Part shown: in pieces, positions 36,301 to 47,418 of the stretch
Numbering within the stretch: the first letter of the stretch is position 1
Layout of the letters: every line of letters begins with the position of its first letter
Origin: Perkinsus olseni
Lineage: Eukaryota > Perkinsozoa > Perkinsida
Length of the DNA: 64,000 nucleotides
Assembly: GCA_013115125.1 (NCBI GenBank)
Contig: JABANN010000035.1
Location: 49,996-113,995 of the forward strand
Direction: 5' to 3'
Notes under the pieces: model-generated
Database searches by the model: none
What the model was told of the DNA's origin: nothing
Seen by the model: the letters and a program-made list of their open reading frames with translations, nothing else
Translations under genes and position numbers: made by a program

Positions 36301-38128
36301 TTCGTAGCTGACTTTTTGAGGTGGGCTTCTCTTCATCGTAACACCTAGTCTATCGGCTGCCGTTCCCAGGGCACTCAGCGCCAGCGATGTTGATGAAACT
36401 GTCGTCGACGAGCTGATCGTTAATCTGGAGCCTCTGCGGTCACAGGTGGGCAGTAGATACCAGCTGGATGCAGTTGCAAGGCCTATGAAGGTACTTGGTC
36501 GAAGCGATGAAGTTAACGCGGTTGTGACGAAGAACGGTCAGACGCTGTTGGAGAGGTTGGGTGGAGACGACCAACTGGAGACTTTGGCTGATGTCATGTG
36601 AGGTTGCTCGTTAAGGGCCTTCACAAACCAACTTACTCATACGCTCGTAGACCTCACGGTGGAAATGTTGCCGTTAAGGGGTGGATGCGGAGTCGCTCGT
36701 GATCTTCCTTTTATCATCAATGCAACCGATGTCGCGGTTGCCCGTCTGCGCTCAACCGCAGTAGTCGGCGGGCGAAGGAAGAGCCCGAGCGAACGGGACG
36801 TCCCATCAGCCCCACACGATACACTATCAAACAGTTCCTCAGCATGAATCCATTCTCGCTACAGCGCAGTTATCAAGCTCCCCTACCAGGCTCATCGACG
36901 CGGAAAGGTGCCTTATCAGGAATGAGAAAGTCCTGGAGGACAGCCGCCTCCGCTTCTACTTCGAGAAGAGTCACTTCAAACGGCGGAATATCCGTCGGAA
37001 ATTATACCAGTTCATGTCTGGAGCGTTCGGCGGGCCACTCCAGTAGGCCTCGGAGCCACTCGGCCTCGCCGTGCTGCTCTGTAGGGCCGTCCTCCGGCTC
37101 AGGTACGACAACACTCACCTGAAGCCCGCGCATTATGATATGAATATTACTGACTACCATTTTGATGCTTTCCTATCAGTTTGGATGGCCGTGTGTGAGT
37201 GTCATTCAGCTGCTGTTATTTTCCGCTGCGCTACTCCGCCCGCTCGAACGCTGGTAGCATATTGCAGGTAAGGAACTGGATGTGGATGGTGAAGCCGCTG
37301 AGGACTCCATTGAAGTGCTTAACGGAGTCCGATCGGCAATCACCGGCGGATGCGTCGTCAGGATGGAGATGTCTCGGAAGAAGGTGAGGCCTGGGAGCGC
37401 CTTCCCAGCGCACTTTGGCTCATCCTCAGGCCCAGCTCGAGAGCCCCGTTCAACTCTTCGAGCGCCTCGGTGGAAGAGAAGGAGTGGTCGAGCTGGCCGA
37501 CAAGCTCTTCACGATGGTCACTCGGGACCACCGTAGGCGGCTTCTTTGTATCCCCGGCAATGACGGTTGCATTGTTAAGGCATCGAAATGTTCTTCGAGG
37601 GAGCCAAACTGGAGAGTATGTGGCAGGGGCTCACTTCGTACTTATTGCAAGCCTTCGGTGGTCCGCAAGATTATCAGGGTCGACCTTTGGATGAGGTTCA
37701 CGAGGTGAGAGGATTCTTCATGACCGCAGGCTATCTGGCTGAGATTCTAATCAATATCATTTCCTTTTCTTGACATCGTCTAGCCTGCAGTGCGTCATCG
37801 ACCATAATTCGGCTGCGTGCTAACAGTGACTATTCTCTCAGTCGCTGGCCATCAACGACTATCATTTCGATTGCTTCCTTCAACTGCTCCACCGATCACA
37901 ACGATTGCTTGGACAAGATCACGACCTCTGCAACGACACTTTGGTATCGTCGAGGCTTCGGCGGCCTCTTCGCCCTCGCCCTGCCGTCTGATCATTCTCC
38001 AGGGTTTTGCGGTTGATTCACATCTACTGATGTTTCAGGAAGTACTCGAGAACCTCCGCCCTCGGGTTCTCCATGCCCATTATCTGCGATCCGGCACAGC
38101 TCATGCCGATGGCTCTGCGGCGAAGTGA
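30392..38128 (+). CDS. polyglobin: eight tandem truncated (2/2, group-1-like) haemoglobin domains in one gene
   Basis: The start ATG at 30392 opens an N-terminal charged helical region (TESIETTHQNIQSLKTKIAG; LDAEVARRRLEQLRKDIADY), then eight 2/2 globin domains spliced from about 30 short exons. Each begins with an A-B helix motif such as LYKTLGGDAGI or LFERLGGREGVVE, continues with an FFF/FFxxxK region, then (L/F)GGP, and ends with a proximal-His motif. The F8 motifs are VHYNMNIMDFHFD, IHENLKINDYLFD, VHYPMNIGDHQFD, IHQTLLIQDWQFD, AHYSMNIASHHFD, AHEGLGITDYHFD, AHYDMNITDYHFD and VHE/SLAINDYHFD, so all eight keep the haem-ligating His. Linkers of about 30-60 residues carry a repeated IxxGxxxRxxIARRK-like helix and stay in frame across the introns I traced (for example 31784-31828, 34612-34653, 35768-35883). 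The stop is at 38128. Group 1 2/2 globins are normally single domains of about 120 residues. No transmembrane segment or signal peptide was seen, so a cytosolic O2 or NO-binding multimer is the simplest reading. Confidence 0.9.
30896..31790 (+). other. globin domain 1
   Basis: Exons: FERLGGAADIGSAVDLVYDK ending LADPR; TRAYFDKAQKKMSQIRERMQ through YVGGPANYQEEDLKP (31148-31273); and VHYNMNIMDFHFDAMLEHF (from 31642). His in VHYNMNI is F8. The intron between the last two exons is long (about 370 nt) and AT-rich compared with its neighbours. Confidence 0.88.
31884..32960 (+). other. globin domain 2
   Basis: DEMFLNLAESEGIAKIMSR, then YDMVQVDDRLRSVFKGKD and, across an unusually long intron of about 750 nt (32079-32829), YMCELLGGPRMYEGRGMLEI and HENLKINDYLFDCFV. 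The A-helix glycine pair is replaced by AESEG, making it the most divergent start of the eight. The frame joins perfectly across both introns. Confidence 0.85.
33184..33760 (+). other. globin domain 3
   Basis: ILDRIGGELNVEAVVETM, a phase-2 intron before a Tyr codon, YFGAERDPRIKFFFFLDKDK, RRVTDFLCGALGG, then AVHYPMNIGDHQFDALVENL. Contains the conserved Phe cluster (CD region) and the F8 His. Confidence 0.88.
33930..34616 (+). other. globin domain 4
   Basis: LYKTLGGDAGIVQFVDEL, phase-2 intron, YKICLLDDRIKMFFQGSKLD, TIFMQQLLGG, then YTGRELKRIHQTLLIQDWQF. The exon after it (34654-34711) continues the frame into the linker to domain 5, TDSDTTDECTVLMETTRL. Confidence 0.88.
34816..35630 (+). other. 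globin domain 5
   Basis: KPLYERVGGEV, an intron with GTAGGT donor, then IARLCDSMYTAALEDDRLRF, FFEKNKAK, VQSIKKKMTQFICGAIGGE and, from about 35519, YDPADLRPAHYSMNIASHHF. Introns at 34856-34910, 34996-35281 and after GGE separate the pieces. Confidence 0.87.
35950..36322 (+). other. globin domain 6
   Basis: DQMFLRVG joined to ESEGVTRIVNSLFSILATDA, RIKRFFKPEKRDQLKQGVTV, FLVDRFGGPKNYQ, then RDLTAAHEGLGITDYHFDAF. It shares the ESEG start with domain 2, which suggests the two are sister copies or that the motif is ancestral. Confidence 0.88.
36530..37182 (+). other. globin domain 7
   Basis: TLLERLGGDDQLETLADV, phase-2 intron, LIDAERCLIRNEKVLEDSRL, RFYFEKSHFKRRNIRRKLYQ, FMSGAFGGPLQ, then YDNTHLKPAHYDMNITDYHF. 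The preceding linker exon is open in frame through VGSRYQLDAVARPMKVLGRS. Confidence 0.88.
37440..38128 (+). other. globin domain 8 and C-terminal tail
   Basis: SPVQLFERLGGREGVVELAD then KLFTMVTRDH, intron, RIEMFFEGAKLESMWQGLTS, YLLQAFGGPQDYQGRPLDEV, HE, intron, SLAINDYHFDCFLQLLHRSQ. A last exon after a TTTCAG acceptor (about 38038) gives EVLENLRPRVLHAHYLRSGT and a hydrophilic end, with the stop at 38126-38128. Confidence 0.87.
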
Positions 38129-38834
38129 CGGCCCAGCGTAGCATGTATTCGGCAATCTACCAGTCTACCAGTGTCGTACATTGCCGATAGTTCCGCGTTG
38201 TAACTAGAGTTCAATGTTATAAAGCTCGAAAGTATTTGGAATTTGCGAAAGCACATCCCTGCTCCATGTAATAGTAAAAGCGCTTGCAAAACAACTTCCA
38301 ACTGCCGCGCCGAAGATTGGGAGGAGCTGTCTTGAAAGCCTCTCACAACGCTAGAAGCGCTTCCATACGACGCTGAAGCCTCTGTCGAGATCCTCCGAAG
38401 CCTGTAAACCAGGTGCGAATCCTCGCCCGCACTGAAGAGGTACTCGGTAAAGGACGTTTGGAGCTCTCCGTTCCAAACGTGTCCTATGATAAGCGGGATA
38501 ACTTGGGCAGTAACGGAACAGCAGGCCCCTTAATATATTTTGGTTACAATTTCTCGCTTTTTGCGAGTCAGAGCTCGGCGCTATTACAGCGCCGCTGTAC
38601 ACATCGTGGTGTAATATCGAGGGGCAACAGACCCTCCCCAGTGAGGCTGAAACACAACATGATGTTGTGCAGAGAGGCATGTGCCGAGAGACAGTTCATC
38701 TGCTGGTGTTGTTTATCGAGGCACTCAATAGAGGCTTTATAGCGATAATTGATTATTCAGCAGCTGTTGTAACGAATAGCACTATAAGAGTAATACGTTA
38801 ATATGCGGAATAGTAATTGGCCACGAAGATTCAC
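38129..38834. other. convergent spacer between polyglobin and K+ channel
   Basis: Short frames on both strands (for example 38351-38680 minus, 38413-38742 plus) without domain features. It probably carries the two 3' UTRs. Confidence 0.4.
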
Positions 38835-41800
38835 TTAACGACGACAACTAGGAGCACGCATGAAGTAAAGAATATTATACAGCGACGGTGAGGTCAGTCC
38901 AGCCGCTAAGACATTGTCCTTTGCTGAGCAAGTAATAAAGTATCTGAGAAGGAAATGCAAGATCCCACACGAAGGGGCCGGAGCTGCGCAGGGCGTACGA
39001 AGTTTCAATTCCATATCATCAATGGCAGGCAAGAGATCATCCTTCACCTGCAAGAGAGAAAAAGCATTCGAATAGCCGATGAGAGGCCGGCGAAGGCTTA
39101 CGAGACGCAGGAGAGATTCCTGCTGTTTCACGAGCTTGGAGGAGTTCTCATAGGGAGAGGCTGAATCATCGCTTTCGTCCATCTGCAACGAGAAGTCCGA
39201 GGGCGAGCTCAAGCGGCAATGACTCACTAGATCGCTCTTGCCCAATTTAGTATCTTTGTGATGAGAGGAACCTGAGAGAAAACCGGTCGTTGATAGGCTG
39301 AGGCTGATGACCTCTGTGGTTCACCTCGGGAGAACTCTCGATGGTAGGACAGGACACCCGAGGTGTCGACCTTCTCCCGATGCATCCCCAAGTCGCTAAC
39401 GTCGCTGATTCCACGCGCACTACGATCTGAATGATCGACCTGTCCGGCCGAGAGGAGCCCGCCGTCACTCACGATGAGCCACGAGATTCCGTCTTGTCTT
39501 GAGGGAAGCTCTGAACTGTTCCGCGTGAAGTCTCGGATGCACACAAAACTAGAGACAGCTGGATGGGCAGGTGCTGCCAATGGTAAACCCGTTACGTATT
39601 TCAGCTTCTCTGTTGCGTCCCTCTGCATCGACATGAGTAAATGCGGGAAGGCACAGAAAGTCTCTAGAAAAACGGGAACGGTACACAATAGACCTCCGCA
39701 AGGCGTGAGCTCACGGAAAAGAGCGGCGGCATCCAAGGCGAACAGCTCCGCATCGCTGTAGGCTCTCACACTAAACTGCCGATGCTCCTGAGAGTACACG
39801 GCGGGATGGATTGAAGCCGCCGCTGTGGCCGATTCGCCGTCGCTGTGCAGCCCATTCACGGCAAAGCACTCACCTGGCAGAAAAGCTCGACTTCACCAAA
39901 GTAGCTGCCCTCCTTATAGAACCAGAGGGGCGGACGAGGACCATCTGACAGGGGTACGATAATGTACTACATTGCATTGACCGAAGTAGACTGACAACAC
40001 CACAGCGGTGGGGTGCCGATGCTCTCACCTCCCTTAGCCTCATCCTGCGCACTATCCGACGGAGCCTCTACACCCACTTGGCCCCTCACGACAAACACAA
40101 CTTGATCAGCGATATCGCCTGACACAAAATCGGAGGCCTGGCCCGCCCATCGCTGAGCTTACCAACTTTCCATATAAGCCCGTTCTTCTCATCTACAGGG
40201 CTCTTCACCACTCGTTGCAGGAGGGGTGCAAGATGACATATCTGCGTCGGCCGAGTCGGCTATGGTCCTGTTACGGTTGATGCCCTACCAAAGCGTTCTT
40301 GTTCCGCGAGTCAGAGAAAATATCAAGGCTTAGATGCCGGCCACCGTGCATCGAGTACGCTAGCTTTGTTCGAACCTGAGTTAACGGGCAGCGACGAAAA
40401 GATGATCGGACGTGGAACCTTAGACGGCGAACGAAGGAGCTTCGAGCTCTCGCGTGGCATTCCGAATGCCGCATTAGGAGAGTACTGCCGCAAATCCCCG
40501 AACGTCGTTTGTCAGTACTAGCGCCTCGCAAGGTTTTACCGGAAGCCGACGGACTGACGTCCTGCAAAGCCCTAGGGCTTGGCGTCCCTTCCTCGCGCTA
40601 CCTCCATTGGGAATGTTCCCATGATACTCGCAACCTGCTGTGGGTTGAGTGAAGTGTCGGTCTCCGAGTGAGCCAGCATAAGGTCATCTGCCATGCCAAC
40701 TCATCTGCAACAACGAATCACCCGCTCACTCAAATCTTTGATCAGCTTGAGGTCGATCTCAGCATTCGAGCAGAACTCCACCAGGTGAGAGAGCCGCTGA
40801 TTGCGCAGCTTCCTGTTCTTATCCCGAAGGGCCAGGATGTCTAACAACCACAGATGGAGCCTCGAGAGGGCGGAGGCAGGGGAAGCTCACTGGCGACTCG
40901 ACTGATGATCTGAGCATACACTGCTACTCCCAGGCACATGATGGCCATGGCGAAGACCTGTCAGGACATGCCGTACCCTCGAGAGCAATGGAAACCTTCG
41001 TACGTATTCCGCTGGGGTGTTGGGTGTGATGTCGCCGTAGCCAACGGTTGTTACGGTAGTCACCACCCAGTAGACGGAGGCCACGTATCTTAGGCACGAA
41101 GGGCTCTACAAGTCCATAGAAAGGGAGAGAGCAGATCAAATTGGGATAGCGCGGAATCGATTCTCTTCTGGACTCACCTGACGCCGAGCGGACGGATGCA
41201 CTGATCGATGAGCTCCTCCGTATCGAGGTACTGTAGGTCATCACAAGTCTCATCCTGAGGGGCCACTCGCAGCAGAATCCGCGAATGCCCAGCACTTGTG
41301 TCGTACGAACGAGCTCAGCTGTCGCCGCGGCCAGCTCCGCTGTGAGAAGTCCTCCGCCCTAGCAATGAGGTACCTGTGCTTCACGAGATCCTCTAAACTA
41401 TGATCGTCAGTCCTTCAATCTCACCATATGCAGGCAATGACGTGTATTGCAGTGGCCAGGAAAACTCCGAAGAGGGCGAACTCAGCCCAGGCCTCACTTA
41501 GGAATCTGCCAGGGCTGCTTCCACCATGGAGCTGCCAGCTGAGCTGCTTACCGATGAAAGACGCCGCTCAACAGAGCGCGGTGCTGCAGCACTTTGAAAA
41601 GTCGAATTAGACGGAGAAGACGTAGAAGTCGGATAGCATTGAAGCCTGTGCTGTCCTGAGGTGGAAGGAGGCTGGGTGACGAGGCTCTGGGCGTAGGGCT
41701 ACCGTATCAAAATCTGGCACAGCTGCCGCGATGAGAGGAAGGCAGGCCAGGAGGTCGAATATAAACCAAGTGCAAAGATAATGGTAGAAAATACGGCTGA

Positions 41801-43348
41801 AAAGAAGGAGCACCATATCACGACACGGACGTTCACTTATTACGAAACTATGGAGACCCGAGGGCGAGTGCTAGCATATGATGAGAGATATGCGCTCATG
41901 TCCACTAAGTAGGTCTCTCGTATTGGGCACCACGAGTGAATATCAGAAACACAATCTGCGTGACAATTTGGTTCGCGTTTTAATGACTTTTTCCTAGAGG
42001 GCGCCAACAGCTCCCACGCTGAGAGTAGCGCAGAGGTCCCGCCTCACTTGCCGCGCTGCTCCAGCATGCCGTCGTCCGACCTCTGATACATGAGGCGGAA
42101 GTTGAGTAGCAGATCCACTACGAATATGATATCAACGAGAATAGTGGTGACCTGTTCATGACTAATGAAGGGGACATCACGAGTCTAGCTCACCTCCCAG
42201 AAGGTCCTCGAGTCCTCCGCTGTGAGGAAGCAGAGACGGAACGTTTCCAGAGTGGCAGTGTACATCTGCCAACGACGCTGTAGGGGCACATGGACTGGGG
42301 GACTGGACTCACTAGAGCGGTGAAGATGAGAGGGATCCATATCCGAATATACCACTTCTTCTCTGGTGACCTGAGCCGATGGCAGCTCCCACTACTGCGA
42401 GGGCCTATCAGTACAGGATGGGCAGCCAAGGCATGCAGTCGTTGTTGGGGTTAAGGCATCCGTTCATGGACCGGCAACAGCCTCGAGCAGACGATCGGCG
42501 GTGGGGCGACTCCCCTGTGGAGGCCGAGGAGATCCTGTTCTCATCCGAGCCGGGCCTGAGCGACCAAGCGTGAGAGGGACTCGGAGCAGCAGAGAGTGGA
42601 CAGCAATGGAACAACGGGGACATCCACAGCTGACTCTCTTGCTCTTGCATTGTGCCTCCATTGAGAGAACGAAGACCCACGTAGTAGCTATGTCATCCTC
42701 GTCATCACGTAGTGATGGCTCTATCAAGAAGCGCTCGACAGTACGAGGGCTGAGGGAGATATACCGAGTACAGAGTCGGAAGAATCAGAGTATTCCCTCA
42801 CTCGATTTTCCGCTTCCGACGCCGACGGTTCTTCATCGCGACTTTCGCCTGTTTGACGGTCCGATTCACATCGGAGGATCGCCTTGTCTACAACATCAAC
42901 TTGTACAGCTCACTCAGGCCAATTGATCCAGCGTGGCGAATCCCTCCCTACCTCAGCCACAGGTTGCGGCACAGCGTCCGCATTTGCTTCGCTGGGGGCC
43001 GCGGTTACTAGGTTATCGAAGAACCTTGTGTGAGCTCTAGTCGTCCCATTAGCCGAGCACATTGATGCAGGGGGAGAGATGAGCTCGAGGTCACGCCGGG
43101 ACAGGCGGTCGACGGAGACTGAGAAAGCAGGTGCATCGTCTGAGTTGACTTGGAGGGCGGGAAAATTCCGAAGGAGCCGTCACGAATCTAAAATTCTTAC
43201 ATTGATTCCGTAGGTCGTGGACATCGTCGATATCAACGGCAGCCTCGGACAGGAGCCTTCTTTGGGGATGTTGTTGGGGATGCTCCCGACTGCTGTCCAG
43301 ATTGTCGTGCACGAAGGAAACAGGGGAGACGTCCACATCGGCGGTCAT
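38835..43348 (-). CDS. voltage-gated K+ channel with cyclic-nucleotide-binding domain (EAG/CNG/HCN superfamily)
   Basis: The start ATG at 43348 gives MTADVDVSPVSFVHDNLD and an acidic N terminus (EAAVDIDDVHDLRNQ to a GTAAGA donor). Membrane core in order: S1 KKWYIRIWIPLIFTALV (about 42340), S2-S3 VTTILVDIIFVVDLLLNFRL (about 42150-42070), S3-S4 region YHYLCTWFIFDLLACLPLI, S4 AIRLLRLLRLIRLFKVLQHR (arginine every third residue, about 41640), S5 FALFGVFLATAIHVIACIW, pore SVYWVVTTVTTVGYGDITPN (K+ filter GYGD, about 41070) and S6 VFAMAIMCLGVAVYAQIISR. A C-linker (LALRDKNRKLRNQRLSHLVE) leads to a cNBD fragment FYKEGSYFGEVELFCQ (about 39900). The filter predicts K+ selectivity and S4 predicts voltage sensing; the cNBD suggests ligand or lipid modulation. 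The 3' exons after 39.2 kb are uncertain. Confidence 0.87.
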
Positions 43349-44369
43349 GACGGCTGCTTCAAACACAATATATATTGAAAATCGAAAATCAAGTCTGCCG
43401 GAAAATCGTAGACTTCGCTCGCTTGGCAGAAATTCGAGAGAACCATGACTCCCCCGAACTCAAATACTTTAGGGACCGGTTTTCCTGCAGAAACTCAGCG
43501 CTGAATTCACACCGGAAAGAAATTCTTTCCCCCATATTTCTTAAAGAAATAATACTTCTTACAAAGAATCATGCATGAAGATACGAGAAGCCAACAAGCT
43601 GTTCGCAACAACTCTACGCTCTGCGGTGGGCGATGACTGCTTCGACGACCCCCACCATGGTTTCGTCGCCCGGTACCTAAACCGACACAGCACTCGATAG
43701 CGACCACGCATAAGCGCGAGATCGTTGAAACGAATTTTTGGGTCCCCTTCGCAGAGGTGAGAGTTTTTGGGTCCCATAGGAGTTATCCACAGTCAAACCT
43801 AGTGGCGCATTTTCTTTCACGCTCGTAGGAGGGCCCTCCGCCCCAGGATTACCCAACTCGAGTGGGTTACCAAAGCAGAGCAACTCGACTCGGTAACACC
43901 GGAAAAACACAAGAACATGTCGACTGCTGTCAAGCGTTGCCAAGTTCCACTGTGACACTCTCAGAGCTGACCACAATGTGCTCGTGCACACTCCTAAGTC
44001 TCTCAGCCGTCAGAAGAATATCAGACAATCCTCGACACATCCTCAAATGAGAAGTCCGACCATTTCTTCTGCACGGGTACAATATTCCTCAATACTTCAT
44101 CGTCATCCTACAACCTGCAAACCTCCAAATTTGCTGCTGCTAGCGCCTGCCCGAGTTCGGCGAGCCTCCCTTGAAATCTGTGACGCTTAGTTTGTCCCGG
44201 AAGACGACCCTCTTCATACGGTTGTTCGTCCCTTCAATGCCGTTGTTGGTTGAAGGGAAGCTTGGGGCGAAACCCTTCGAACCACCCCTTCATCACTTAG
44301 AAATATCCCCGTGAGACAGAGCCACAGAGTAGTACCGTAGAAAACGGTCTTAGAGAGCGCGAGGCCTCC
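43349..44369. other. upstream region of the channel gene, no supported gene
   Basis: Contains an AT-rich patch (about 43500-43575) and a short direct repeat of TTTTTGGGTCCC (43736 and 43763). Short minus-strand frames lack recognisable features. Confidence 0.35.
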
Positions 44370-44958
44370 TCAACTCATATCCGGTGCCGCGAAAATAGCA
44401 CCACCAAATTCTGCTCCACCATTTGCAGCGGTTCCGGACGCGCCGCAGGGAATCCCCGCCAGAGATTGGTCGAAGATTCCTTTCTCAAGAAGACGTACCT
44501 CGGCCCTATCCCATCGGGCGCCCGGGCTCACGAGAAATCTCTCACCTCGCCGTCTACCTATCTCGTGCTCCACACTGACCTCCTTCGCCGGACCACCACC
44601 AACAACGACGGTAGTAATATTAGTTGGGTTTGTAGTAGTCTGAGCGACCGTCGACGACACAGCCTCCCCGACCACTCGCGTAGGCGACACCGGTCGAAGT
44701 ATGGTTTGGGTTGGTTTCGTTGGTGATGATGATGCCGTCCCCGACGGCATCCACCTCGACAGTCGGTGGATGCGCATTATTGATGCGAAAGGACATCTCG
44801 AAAGTGATATCAGTACTACGTAGATGCTCGCTACGGCTACGAACTCTCCCAGACCCAGTACGGTGACGCCACTGACTAGCAGCTATTCGTGGGTGGCGAG
44901 ATTCGACTCGAACCATTTTCGAACACTCTAGTCGTTTGACACTTCGTCGACAAACCAC
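44370..44958 (-). CDS. possible coding region, family unknown
   Basis: Two overlapping minus-strand frames look protein-like: MSFRINNAHPPTVEVDAVGD then GIIITNETNPNHTSTGVAYA in one, and ITTVVVGGGPAKEVSVEHEI then RFLVSPGARWDRAEVRLLEK, ending FGGAIFAAPDMS, in the other (stop at 44370). An intron could join them, but I could not fix the junction. No domain was recognised. Either frame alone may be a chance reading. Confidence 0.3.
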
Positions 44959-45886
44959 GAGCTGTAGAACAGGTTTGCTTTTCTCCGAGTCCCCGGCTGG
45001 AACCGAACCGTCGAGGCAATGCTACTGGCCTGCCAGCCGCAACATAAGAGGCCGAGAAGAGGTTGGTTCAACTTGGCAGATTCCATGCGGGGGAAAACAT
45101 TCAAATGACGTGATTGTCTCAATCTTCCCCAACTGCTCGTGCAGCCTTGATGCACACAAGTTGTCAATTTGTTCGGGTTATAATTTGAAGTCAATTTGAA
45201 AGTGATGCCAGCCTGTAAGAGAGGCTCAACCAAGGTTGCGAAGCATAGAGTCGCTTCGAACTTCGAAGGATAGGACGGCGAGCAGGTCATCGCTCAGAGT
45301 ACTATCCTCCCCGCGAACATGGTCAGCTGGAAAGTCACTAATTGAGTTCAACGTTCCATGATCTCAGAATCCGGTAAACTACGAGTTATCTGGAATCACG
45401 CCCTTTCCGGTTTTTACACGTCGACCCCTAAATAACCCAGACTTACGTGTAAAGCGATGGTCACTCAACCAGTCACAATGGGACTTCAATTCTACCCAAG
45501 GCCAATCAACGTTCAGTCGCCCTATTACAACCGTTAGGGTGTCGAACACTGATCACCGACATCACAACTGGGCAAATACAAGGTTACTGACAAAGTTGTT
45601 ACTGACATCACTCAACGAAACACATTCTCGTTTGGCTGCAATTACTTGCCCAACAAGAAATGGTGACACTCCCGCTGTCCAACATGGCATGCTGCACTAA
45701 GGCTAGCTCGCTGAACTACATGCTCAATAGACAGCTTCAGCTCCGCGCTCCTCGCGAACATCATCGTCCTTCAACTGCCGTATCCAATAGTAACTGTCGC
45801 GCGCCTGCGACGCCTGATCAACGGGCAATGTTGCCGAGCGTGAGTCCAGTATCGACCACGTCCACGCCGATGTCGACCAGTAATGC
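44959..45886. other. no supported gene
   Basis: Frames at 44928-45290 (minus) and 45660-45938 (plus) are open but featureless. Nothing else was seen. Confidence 0.3.
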
Positions 45887-46595
45887 TCAGCACGAAGGAT
45901 CAGGAGAACCGATCTCTGCCTTCCCTGTGGAACCTTGAAGCTCTTCTATGTCCTCCTCTTCCTCCTCGTCATCATCGAATACCCGCGAGGTTGAGCCTGC
46001 GGTGAGCATGCCATAGCAGGGGCATCTACAGCAGCCGAACGCATACTTGGTAGTGTTATAAGCGTATCATGTCGATTTGGCGAGTACTCCCATGATCTCG
46101 ATGAGTGAGACCTGACTAAAATGTAGGCTGTGTCCCCTAGCCTAGCACTGTCCGAAGGTTTTTCGCCATCACTTAGCCGCATACAATTCATATCAGGAGA
46201 GCGGTTTAATTGTCGCGAGTACCCGCTCAAAGGAAACTCGCCGGTCAAGATTGAACGCGAATTTATCGACTGACATGCTCACCCCTGTACTACCACAAAT
46301 ATCGCAATAGTGGGGTATCGGGTTCGTCAACGCGAGGCGGCGTTGCAAGGGCCGGCGTTACGGAGAGTCCAAGGCTATCAACCTGACGAAGTAGGTCGGT
46401 AGGAGACGATCAGCAGTGACCTGAGGGCCGTACGTCATCCCCCTCAGTGCTGTCATCATCATCATCGTTGTTACCGCCCTCCGTGTCTTCTTCGAAAATT
46501 GGAGTCAAACGGAAGACTTCCGAGTCTGGACGGCGGTCAGGCGAGGCGGAGTACTGAGAATACGTTGATTGAGCCGTTAACAAGACCTTCGACAT
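45887..46595 (-). CDS. acidic protein of unknown function
   Basis: The candidate start ATG at 46595 gives MSKVLLTAQSTYSQYSASPD, then FRLTPIFEEDTEGGNNDDDD. The 3' exon, entered through a CACCGCAG acceptor near 46001, reads RVFDDDEEEEEDIEELQGST then GKAEIGSPDPSC and stops at 45887. Both pieces share a strongly acidic character with Ser/Gly-rich spacers, which supports one gene, but the middle exons were not resolved. Acidic tails of this sort are common in chromatin- or trafficking-associated proteins; no function is assigned. Confidence 0.4.
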
Positions 46596-47418
46596 CACCA
46601 GCGGTCTGCACGAAATTCATAAGTCAAAAAGTCCATTTCCATCGGACTCAGAAGAAACGTTCGTTGAAGCGACTTCCCTCGGTGTTTCGGGAAACATTCT
46701 TTGGACGATCGCCCAGTGCTGTATCCCTGCTCGACAGAAGCTGGTGCTTATTTCTCATGATACGCTACTCGAATTACACATGTCTGCTCGCTGCTGGAGA
46801 AGAGAGGGAGACACCGAGCACTACGGCAGGCGAGAAAACGAGGAAAGTGCTACATGTCAGGGCTCATATCATGAGCTGGGGAGGATAATCATGAAGCATC
46901 CTAACGCTCCCTCCGGCGTGTCATAACGAAACCAAGCCCGTCTTCCTAGTATTACATAGTCGAAGTTATACTCTGATACGGCAGTCCGATCTGCCTTTTT
47001 CCTCCACCCTCGTGAAGAGTGTTGCCACCATCCCTGCCACTTGGTTTTAAACCAGGCGTAGATATCCGAGCATAGTAACGTAGGAGAGGCTCGGGATGGA
47101 CAGCAGCAAGGGCAGATCGCGGTGACACGAGATCGACCCTAAGGATGCATCAGGAGAGAGGAAGGCGCACACCAACACTACGGTCGGGTTCTCTTCAACA
47201 TGAGCTTTTCCTGTACTGTAGCTCCGGCCGATGGTGCGGAGGCTGGGGGGAGAGCTCATCGAGGGAGAGGTACGAATAGGATGGTAGTAACAACGCGCGG
47301 GATTGCGTCGGACAATTTAGCCAATAATCGAAAAATCTTGCGCACTTATGAAATCTTGCATTACCTCAACGCCTCAAACCACTTTCTGACTTTACAGAAT
47401 CCTCCCAGGCCTTTTGCA
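46596..47418. other. intergenic, no supported gene
   Basis: A plus-strand frame at 46499-46888 is open (RRSTENTLIEPLTRPSTSPA) but has no domain and overlaps the acidic gene antisense. Divergent promoters of the acidic gene and the F-box gene probably lie here. Confidence 0.35.

Noticed and set aside
30392-38128. An array of separate single-domain globin genes
   Set aside because: No start codons or stops fall between the domains whose linkers I traced; linker exons join in frame and carry a repeated helix. Transcript data could still overturn this.
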